Under the pieces are notes generated by a model, which was not told the DNA's origin, did not search any database, and saw only the letters and a program-made list of their open reading frames with translations. 7,424 nucleotides of DNA from Pseudomonadota bacterium (lineage in GTDB: Bacteria; Pseudomonadota; Alphaproteobacteria; Rhizobiales; Rhizobiaceae): NCBI GenBank assembly GCA_023433855.1, contig JAEYTV010000155.1:1-7424 (forward strand), in the 5' to 3' direction. The translations under genes and the position numbers were made by a program. Of the stretch, positions 1 through 5,067 are shown one piece after another; position 1 is the first letter of the stretch, and each line of letters begins with the position of its first letter.

Positions 1-615
1 GTCCAGTACTATGGCACGATCAACACGACTGCCATCCATGCAACGGACGCGCAGTGGAGAGATATCGGCGGCGGCGTTTACCAGAAGGGCGACACCACCG
101 GTGTCTTCGCCACCGGTACAAGCGGCACTTACCTGATCAAGGTCGGCGGCGCTTACGTTGATGCGGTTTACACGACCAAGGGTTATAACTTCTCGGCCGG
201 TGCCACGTCGACCGCAGGCGTAACCTACTCTGCCGGTGTTTCCGTCGCAGAACTTGATATCACCAAGCTTGATGACTATCGCGCCACCTCAGGCACCAAG
301 TCGATCGGCATTGGCAGCAAGGCCAGCGACAACGACGTGATGGGTGCACTGACCTCGTTCGTCGACGGACAGCTGGAGAAGATGACGAGCGCGGCCGCAA
401 AGCTCGGTGCCGTCTCAAGTCGCGTTCAGATGATGGAAGACTTTGTCTCCAAGCTATCCGATTCGATCGACAGCGGTGTAGGACGTCTGGTCGATGCGGA
501 GATGAACGAGGAGTCAACAAAGCTGAAGGCTCTGCAGACCCAGCAGCAACTTGCCATCCAGTCTCTTTCGATCGCAAACTCCGAGGGTCAGAACATCCTC
601 TCGCTGTTCCGATAA
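1..615 (+). CDS. Flagellin, C-terminal part (5' end outside window)
   Basis: This is the last 204 residues of a flagellin, the filament subunit exported through the flagellar type III apparatus. The reading frame is already open at base 1 and ends at TAA 613-615. Residues 1-73 of the visible part are a glycine/tyrosine-rich central (surface) domain, and the rest is the helical C-terminal D1/D0 region with the family pattern GRLVDAEMNEES, LKALQTQQQLAIQSLSIAN and the terminal ILSLFR. Its first residue aligns with residue 218 of the next flagellin, so about half of the gene is missing if lengths are similar. Hand alignment gives roughly 73% identity to that neighbour. It ends in Arg, whereas the two downstream flagellins end in Arg-Gln. 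A strong terminator follows 30 bp after the stop, so it is probably a separate transcription unit. Which rhizobial paralogue it is (flaA/B/D) cannot be decided here. Confidence 0.96.
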   Translation, partial: VQYYGTINTTAIHATDAQWRDIGGGVYQKGDTTGVFATGTSGTYLIKVGGAYVDAVYTTKGYNFSAGATSTAGVTYSAGVSVAELDITKLDDYRATSGTKSIGIGSKASDNDVMGALTSFVDGQLEKMTSAAAKLGAVSSRVQMMEDFVSKLSDSIDSGVGRLVDAEMNEESTKLKALQTQQQLAIQSLSIANSEGQNILSLFR

Positions 616-645
616 AGAGAAACGGCGACCAATCAGTCAAAACGG

Positions 646-676
646 ATCGCGCTCCTTCGGGGGCGCGATTTTTTTT
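646..676 (+). terminator. Intrinsic terminator after first flagellin
   Basis: A 10-bp stem pairs 646-655 (ATCGCGCTCC) with 660-669 (GGGGCGCGAT), with one G-T pair. It closes on a stable TTCG tetraloop (656-659) and runs directly into eight T residues (669-676). This is a textbook Rho-independent terminator placed 30 bp after the flagellin stop codon, and it should insulate this flagellin from the next one. Confidence 0.93.
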
Positions 677-1123
677 GCCTGGCCGTTAGCCGCTGAGGAG
701 ACGCGCTGTGCCTACCCGGACTTCTCGGAGAGCCCCTCCAGATGATCGCGCCCGACAGGGGACGAGCCCTCGGGGGGGGCGGGAGTCAGGTGATGCTGGC
801 CAAACTCCGGACTGTCGACTGAGCACCGGCGTCGTAGTCACTGGGGAGCGGCAAGTCGGTAGCGGCCGTAGACCGCATGTTGCCGACATCGTTCCCGGGC
901 CTCGTCGTCTGTGTGATGCCGCTGGGTGTCGTGCCGCATGCGAACCGCTCAAGGCGAGGGAGTTATCATTAAAGAAGATTGCGCAGAACAAGATCGCCCG
1001 TGAGATCCCGGGATAGGCCATTGGCCCCACCTGGCGTGTCAGAGACTAACCCGCCCACCGAGCATTATGTCGCCGGAAGCGCTGTGGCCTGCCGCTATCA
1101 TTTTATTTACCGAGGTGAAGATC
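677..1123. other. Long intergenic region, no supported gene
   Basis: Between the terminator and the AT-rich control region lie about 450 bases for which I see no convincing gene. The part from about 690 to 960 is very GC-rich and includes an uninterrupted run of eight G (772-779). Open frames of about 100 codons exist on both strands (708-1016 forward, 686-1030 reverse). Both translate to Arg/Pro/Ser-rich sequence without recognisable motifs, as expected of chance frames in GC-rich DNA. The forward frame does start at GTG 708 with GAGGAG (695-700) seven bases upstream, so a small gene or gene remnant cannot be fully excluded. A 10-bp palindrome, ATCCCGGGAT, lies at 1005-1014. No tRNA-like cloverleaf was recognised. 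Confidence 0.6.
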
Positions 1124-1203
1124 GGTTTAACCTTTGTTAACCATTCGTCGCTTAACTGTGCTCATCGAAACGAAGGGTTAACCAAGACGAAAAAGAGGTT
1201 AAC
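1124..1203 (+). promoter_or_regulatory. Cluster of five TTAA cores upstream of flagellin 2 (CtrA-like)
   Basis: TTAA cores occur at 1127-1130, 1137-1140, 1152-1155, 1178-1181 and 1199-1202. Four of them sit in palindromic or near-palindromic contexts: GGTTTAACC at 1124, GTTAACC at 1136, GGGTTAACC at 1175 and GGTTAAC at 1197. The 8-mer TTAACCAT, a form of the alphaproteobacterial CtrA half-site, is at 1137-1144. The first two cores are spaced TTAA-N6-TTAA, one base short of the classic CtrA TTAA-N7-TTAA. The region is AT-rich against GC-rich surroundings and lies 77-156 bp before the flagellin start, so it is the likely promoter/operator. No -10 or -35 box could be assigned with confidence. 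Binding by CtrA or another flagellar regulator is inference. Confidence 0.55.
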
Positions 1204-1266
1204 AGGCATCAAGCCGAGCCATCGTCACCGGTGAGAATCCGGAATGTCCCTTTCATCTAGCCAATC

Positions 1267-1272
1267 AAGGGG
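1267..1272 (+). promoter_or_regulatory. Ribosome binding site of flagellin 2
   Basis: AAGGGG lies seven bases before ATG 1280. This decides the start: the frame also contains an ATG at 1244, but the protein starting at 1280 begins MTSILTN, the conserved rhizobial flagellin N-terminus, and the 12 extra residues have no homology to the third flagellin. Confidence 0.85.
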
Positions 1273-1279
1273 CACTAGA

Positions 1280-2548
1280 ATGACCAGCATCTTGACAAAC
1301 ATCGCAGCCATGGCTGCCCTTCAAACACTTCGCGCTGTTGGGTCCGAGATGGAAGACGCCCAAAAGCGTGTATCCACTGGGTTAAGGGTGGGCACCGCGT
1401 CCGACAACGCCGCCTACTGGTCGATCGCAACCACTATGCGTTCCGACAACAATGCGCTGTCCGCCGTGCAGGACGCTCTGGGCCTGGGGGCAGCCAAGGT
1501 TGACACGGCCTATGCCGCCATGGAAACCGTCGTTGACGTCGTTAAGGAAATAAAGAGCAAGCTGGTGGCCGCCACCGAAGCCGGCGTGGACAAGGCAAAG
1601 ATCCAGGAAGAGCTTTCGCAGCTTCAGGACCAACTCAAGAGCATTGCCTCGTCTGCCTCGTTCTCAGGCGAGAACTGGTTGCAAGCTGATGTCGGCGGCG
1701 CATCGAACGCCAGTACCGGCGTGATCTATGCCCGAGACGCAGTTACCAAACAGGTCGTGTCATCCTTTATTCGCGACGCTGATGGTAACATTGCGGTCCA
1801 GACCGTGGATATTGTCTTAGATGAGGCAACTGTCCTGTTCGACCTGTCTGGAGGCGATGCGGGCCTTCTGGACAGAAATACTCTCAACGGCTTCCGTGCG
1901 ATCGACTATAACGACGGCACCACCAATTCCGTACAATATTTCGGAAAGATAAACTCCACCGCGTATTACGATACTGCGGCGCAGTGGAGAGACATTGGCG
2001 GAGGAGTTTATCAGAAGGGGAACACAAACGGGGTCTTCACAACTGGAGCAAGCGGGACGTACCTGATCAAGGTCGGCGGTGCTTATATCGATGCCGTCTA
2101 CACCACGAACGGCTACAATTTCTCTGCCGGAGCCACTGCGACCGCCGGTATCAAATACACCCAGAATGTTTCCATAGCGGAACTCGATATCACCAAGCTC
2201 GACTCATACCGTGACTCCAATGGCAAGGATTACATGGGCATGGGGACCAAGGCGACAGATGCCGACATCATGGGTGCGCTTCTCTCCTTTGTGGATACCC
2301 AGCTCGAAGGGCTGATAAGCTCTACCGCCAAGCTCGGCTCTATCGCGATGCGTATCAGTATGCAGGAGGACTTCGTTTCGAAGCTGACTGATTCGATCGA
2401 CAGCGGCATCGGCCGGCTGGTAGACGCCGACATGAACGAGGAATCGACAAGGCTGAAGGCCCTGCAGACCCAGCAGCAGCTTGCGATCCAGTCGCTCTCG
2501 ATCGCCAACACGAATTCCGAGAATATTCTGTCGCTCTTCCGTCAGTAA
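1280..2548 (+). CDS. Flagellin (second of tandem set), complete
   Basis: This complete flagellin of 422 residues is a filament subunit secreted without a cleaved signal peptide. The N-terminal D0/D1 helices (about residues 1-140) carry MTSILTN, the conserved NAAYWSIATTMRSDN stretch, and ALGLGAAKVDTAY followed by FSGENWLQ. A variable central domain covers about 150-310. The C-terminal D1/D0 helices (about 320-422) carry GRLVDADMNEESTRLKALQTQQQ and end in SLFRQ. The central segment 218-290 is close to the partial upstream flagellin (59 of 73 residues identical by hand count) and unlike that of the third flagellin. The gene stands alone between an upstream TTAA-rich control region and a downstream terminator, so it is probably monocistronic. 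In S. meliloti, such secondary flagellins co-assemble with FlaA into a complex filament; its exact paralogue (flaB, flaD or other) is not determined here. Confidence 0.97.
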   Translation: MTSILTNIAAMAALQTLRAVGSEMEDAQKRVSTGLRVGTASDNAAYWSIATTMRSDNNALSAVQDALGLGAAKVDTAYAAMETVVDVVKEIKSKLVAATEAGVDKAKIQEELSQLQDQLKSIASSASFSGENWLQADVGGASNASTGVIYARDAVTKQVVSSFIRDADGNIAVQTVDIVLDEATVLFDLSGGDAGLLDRNTLNGFRAIDYNDGTTNSVQYFGKINSTAYYDTAAQWRDIGGGVYQKGNTNGVFTTGASGTYLIKVGGAYIDAVYTTNGYNFSAGATATAGIKYTQNVSIAELDITKLDSYRDSNGKDYMGMGTKATDADIMGALLSFVDTQLEGLISSTAKLGSIAMRISMQEDFVSKLTDSIDSGIGRLVDADMNEESTRLKALQTQQQLAIQSLSIANTNSENILSLFRQ

Positions 2549-2552
2549 GTGG

Positions 2553-2584
2553 CGCTCCAGGCTAGGAGCGGCTTCGTCCCGCTC
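2553..2584 (+). other. Two mutually exclusive small hairpins after flagellin 2
   Basis: Just after the stop, CGCTCC (2553-2558) can pair with GGAGCG (2565-2570). The same middle arm, read as GAGCGG (2566-2571), can instead pair with CCGCTC (2579-2584). There is no T-run, so this is not itself a terminator. It may only be 3'-end structure of the flagellin mRNA. Confidence 0.3.
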
Positions 2585-2613
2585 TGACACGGCAGCAGCA
2601 ATATTCAGGAAAG

Positions 2614-2644
2614 AAAACCGCGTCTCGCCAGAGGCGCGGTTTTT
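2614..2644 (+). terminator. Intrinsic terminator after flagellin 2
   Basis: A 13-bp stem pairs 2614-2626 (AAAACCGCGTCTC) with 2631-2643 (GAGGCGCGGTTTT), with one G-T pair, and closes on the tetraloop GCCA (2627-2630). The 3' arm ends in five T residues (2640-2644), and another T-rich stretch follows after CG. The A-rich start of the 5' arm means it could also work for transcripts arriving from the other direction, but no gene there needs it. Confidence 0.92.
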
Positions 2645-2875
2645 CGTTTTGGCCGCGGGGCTTGCGCGAGGCCTGCCGCGCCATCGCTTCGAGAGGATAA
2701 GACCGGATTAACCGCTTGCCATGTCCCCGGCGGCTTTGATAACTGTCGCGTTAACGATTTGTTAAGACGACAGGCCGCCTGGCATCTACGATGCGTGAAG
2801 GCGGCGCGCATGATGCCCTCTGGTCGTTTCCGGTTGCTACCCGGAATTTCTCAGAACTTGACCGAGGCAGGGCCA
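2645..2875 (+). promoter_or_regulatory. Control region and leader of flagellin 3
   Basis: This is non-coding sequence between the terminator and the third flagellin. It contains three TTAA cores (2708-2711, 2751-2754, 2762-2765), listed separately where they form a CtrA-type box. A 7-mer CCGGAAT at 2841-2847, 35 bp before the start, also occurs 41 bp before flagellin 2 (1239-1245). Upstream in-frame codons from 2759 extend the reading frame, but they give a non-flagellin N-terminus and no ribosome site supports them. No certain -10 box was found; TACGAT at 2787-2792 is only a weak candidate. Confidence 0.5.
2751..2765 (+). promoter_or_regulatory. TTAA-N7-TTAA motif, candidate CtrA box
   Basis: The sequence TTAACGATTTGTTAA matches exactly the bipartite CtrA recognition pattern TTAA-N7-TTAA known from Caulobacter and other alphaproteobacteria. 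It lies 110 bp before the ATG of flagellin 3, inside a non-coding AT-rich patch. CtrA is known to control motility genes in alphaproteobacteria; that it acts here is inference. Confidence 0.5.
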
Positions 2876-4153
2876 ATGACCAGCATTCTTACCAACACGG
2901 CCGCCATGGCTGCTCTGCAGACCTTGCGGATGATCGACCGAAACATGGAAACGACCCAAGGGCGCGTCTCGTCCGGGATGCGTGTCCAGACGGCGGCGGA
3001 CAATGCTGCGTACTGGTCGATTGCCACGACAATGCGCTCCGATAATCATGCGCTCTCGACCATTCAGGACGCACTCGGCCTCGGCGCCGCGAAAGTCGAT
3101 ACTGCCTATACCGCCATGGAAAGTGCGATCGACACGGTCATGGAGATCAAGTCCAAGATCGTCGCGGCCTATGGAGTGGGCGCCAATCGCAACAAGATCC
3201 AGGAGGAGATTGCCCAGCTTCAGGAGCAACTGAAGAGCATCGCCGATTCGGCAACCTTCTCCGGCGAGAACTGGCTGCAGGATTATGTTAGCGACGGCGG
3301 AACAAACGCCGAAGAGCGCCCGGTCGTAAAACAGGTCGTCGCCTCGTTTACCCGCACCGCGTCCGGAGAGGTGGCCGTCAAGACGGTGGACTACACTCTT
3401 GATTCCAGTACCGTGCTTTTCGACCTTAACGGCGGAAACGTCGGTATTCTCGATTCATCCGTGAGATTTGTCGCTGAGAACGAGGCGGCCGTAACGGTGA
3501 CGACGAAAGACGGGACACTGCCGGCAGTCGATACGGATTACGCCATCGCCTATCTGACGGAAAGCCAACTCGCCGCGATCGGTACCGATGCGAACACGGC
3601 CGATGCGCGGATCTACGAGGTTGGCGGCGACAGCTATATGAAGGTCGGCGAAGGTCGATGGGTACCTGTCACGACAACCGACCCCTCGCCGGTCACGACG
3701 CCGGTGCATGAGCAGGGGACGACGAAATACTACTTCGTCGTCTCGGCGGCAAACAACCTTGATAGCCGCAAGCTTGGTATGTCAGTCACCACACTCGACA
3801 TCGATAGGCTGGATGAATTCGCCGGGAAAATGAACGCAATGGTTGCGGGCTCCGCACCTGACAACGATGCCGTTCTCGATATGATGGAACGGTTCCTGGA
3901 CAAACAGCTTCTCGCAATGACAAGTGCGGCCTCCAGCCTTGGCTCGATCCAGAAGCGCATCGACCTGCAGGAAAGTTTCGTCGCATCCCTGACCGACGTG
4001 ATCGACAAGGGTGTAGGACGACTGGTTGATGCCGACATGAACGAAGAATCGACCCGTTTGAAGGCGCTGCAGACACAGCAACAGCTCGGAATCCAGTCGC
4101 TGCAGATCGCCAACACCAGTGCCGAGAACATCCTGCAACTGTTCCGCCAGTAA
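2876..4153 (+). CDS. Flagellin (third of tandem set), complete, divergent centre
   Basis: This complete flagellin has 425 residues. The start is ATG 2876, chosen because it gives MTSILTN like the neighbour; a weak purine-rich ribosome site (GAGGCAGGG, 2864-2872) precedes it. The N-terminal D0/D1 region (about 1-140) has NAAYWSIATTMRSDN, ALGLGAAKVDTAYTAM and FSGENWLQ. The C-terminal region (about 330-425) has GRLVDADMNEESTRLKALQTQQQLGIQSLQIAN and ends in QLFRQ. The central domain (about 150-325) differs from that of the other two flagellins and contains a GGDSYMKVGEGRWVPV stretch followed by a Thr/Pro-rich loop. Its position next to the motor genes matches flaC of S. meliloti in gene order, but order alone is not enough to assign the symbol. 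No intrinsic terminator is visible downstream. Confidence 0.96.
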   Translation: MTSILTNTAAMAALQTLRMIDRNMETTQGRVSSGMRVQTAADNAAYWSIATTMRSDNHALSTIQDALGLGAAKVDTAYTAMESAIDTVMEIKSKIVAAYGVGANRNKIQEEIAQLQEQLKSIADSATFSGENWLQDYVSDGGTNAEERPVVKQVVASFTRTASGEVAVKTVDYTLDSSTVLFDLNGGNVGILDSSVRFVAENEAAVTVTTKDGTLPAVDTDYAIAYLTESQLAAIGTDANTADARIYEVGGDSYMKVGEGRWVPVTTTDPSPVTTPVHEQGTTKYYFVVSAANNLDSRKLGMSVTTLDIDRLDEFAGKMNAMVAGSAPDNDAVLDMMERFLDKQLLAMTSAASSLGSIQKRIDLQESFVASLTDVIDKGVGRLVDADMNEESTRLKALQTQQQLGIQSLQIANTSAENILQLFRQ

Positions 4154-4428
4154 GGGGGAACGGATTGAGGCTGCTCAGCAGAGAGATCGGCCTGCCCGGG
4201 GCCTGTTAGTTGGAAGGCAGGGTTTCGCCACGTACGGGCGCACCTTCATCCTCGCGCAAGTTTGACTTTCTAGGGTTGGGCAGGAGACGGCCAATTCAGT
4301 GATTGCGCCGCAGACCGACAATGGAAAAACCTTTTCGGGATTGAAGCGATGGTTGCGACGGCGGATTTTCGCTGTTGGGGTGGGATGAACTGCCCTCGGA
4401 ACGGTTCGGCGAAGCAGGGGAATGCAGC
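4154..4428 (+). other. Intergenic region before the fliH-like/mot operon
   Basis: These 275 bases separate the last flagellin from the motor operon. I see no hairpin followed by a T-run, so flagellin 3 lacks an obvious intrinsic terminator; a short GGCC stem near 4190-4203 has no T-tract. A TTGACT at 4262-4267 resembles a -35 element, but no convincing -10 lies at normal spacing. The region may hold a promoter for the downstream operon or may simply be transcribed through. Confidence 0.45.
4416..4420 (+). promoter_or_regulatory. Ribosome binding site of fliH-like gene
   Basis: AGGGG lies eight bases before ATG 4429. It favours this start over the in-frame TTG at 4375, which has no comparable site and would add 18 residues unlike an export protein N-terminus. 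Confidence 0.75.
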
Positions 4429-5067
4429 ATGAGTGCGTCACTTGCCCGGTACCTCAAGGATTTCAGTGAACCAGAAATCGTGCCGTTGCCGCTCGAGGAC
4501 ATGCCGACGGCCTCGAATTGGGAGGAACCGGTCGCCGCGCCTCCGATTGCTGAACCTGTCGATGTGGAAGCCGAGTGCGCGCGGGCCTACAATCAGGGCC
4601 ACGAGGCAGCATCTGAGGAGCTTCATAGGCAGTTTGCGGACGAACGGCAGATGCTTGCAGCGGCGCACGCACAGGAAGTCGCAGCGCTTCGCAACCAATA
4701 TGAAGCCGAAGCAGCCGAGTTGATTGCTGCCCGTTTCCGGGAGGTCGCGAGCCTCGTCGCACAAACCGTAAGCGACCAGACGGCGCAGATTCTGGCTCCG
4801 CTGCTCGATGAGGCAATCACGGCAAAGGCCGTGTCCGACATGGCCGACCTCGTCCAAGACGCCGTGATGGAGGGGGACGTCGGTACGCTGAAGGTCTGCG
4901 GCCCGCTGCATATGTTCGAGCAACTCAGGGAAAGGCTCAAAACGTCCGGCGCGCTGCTGCGCCATATCGAAGCCTCGGATCTCGACCTGGCGGTTGATAT
5001 TGGTGAAACGGCACTGGTAACCCGCATGTCGGCGTGGTCGGCGAGCCTGAAGAAAGTACTGGCATGA
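4429..5067 (+). CDS. FliH/FlbE-like flagellar export ATPase regulator (candidate)
   Basis: This 212-residue soluble protein has no signal peptide or membrane segment. Residues 1-46 form a Pro/acidic-rich N-terminus. Residues 47-105 form a charged, Ala/Glu-rich helix likely to be a coiled coil, opening with AYNQGHEAASEE, which recalls the Gly-spaced AYxxGxxxA repeats of FliH. Residues 106-212 form a compact domain: VAQTVSDQTAQIL helix, a beta-strand/helix unit GTLKVCGPLHMFEQLRERL (152-170), then DLDLAVDIGETALVTRMSAW (184-203). This layout is that of the C-terminal domain of the FliH/YscL family, relatives of the V/A-ATPase E subunit, which bind and restrain the export ATPase FliI; FlbE is the Caulobacter counterpart. 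The call rests on architecture seen by eye, not on a database search. The 3' end overlaps motB by four bases, so the two are probably translationally coupled. Rhizobial orthologues at this position have often been left as hypothetical. Confidence 0.65.
   Translation: MSASLARYLKDFSEPEIVPLPLEDMPTASNWEEPVAAPPIAEPVDVEAECARAYNQGHEAASEELHRQFADERQMLAAAHAQEVAALRNQYEAEAAELIAARFREVASLVAQTVSDQTAQILAPLLDEAITAKAVSDMADLVQDAVMEGDVGTLKVCGPLHMFEQLRERLKTSGALLRHIEASDLDLAVDIGETALVTRMSAWSASLKKVLA

Noticed and set aside
1005..1014. Palindrome ATCCCGGGAT
   Set aside because: It is a single 10-bp palindrome with no repeat copy and no nearby gene start; it is likely chance.
686..1030. Reverse-strand open frame of 114 codons in the first intergenic region
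   Set aside because: It is Arg/Pro/Ser-rich and lacks motifs, and it competes with an equally long forward frame. Both are typical chance frames in GC-rich DNA.
1244..1279. Upstream start for flagellin 2 adding 12 residues
   Set aside because: The ATG at 1280 has AAGGGG at good spacing and gives the conserved MTSILTN start; the extension has no flagellin similarity.
2759..2875. Upstream start for flagellin 3 adding 39 residues
   Set aside because: It begins with TTG inside the TTAA-N7-TTAA box, and the extra residues do not resemble any flagellin N-terminus.
1..4153. Tandem flagellins as a phase-variation or recombination cassette
   Set aside because: All three frames appear intact, each complete gene has its own control region, and there are no invertible repeats or recombinase gene. 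Ordinary paralogous flagellins explain the array.
4262..4297. Possible sigma-70 promoter before the fliH-like gene
   Set aside because: TTGACT fits a -35 element, but the only -10-like sequence (CAATTC, 4292-4297) is about 24 bases away, too far for a normal promoter.
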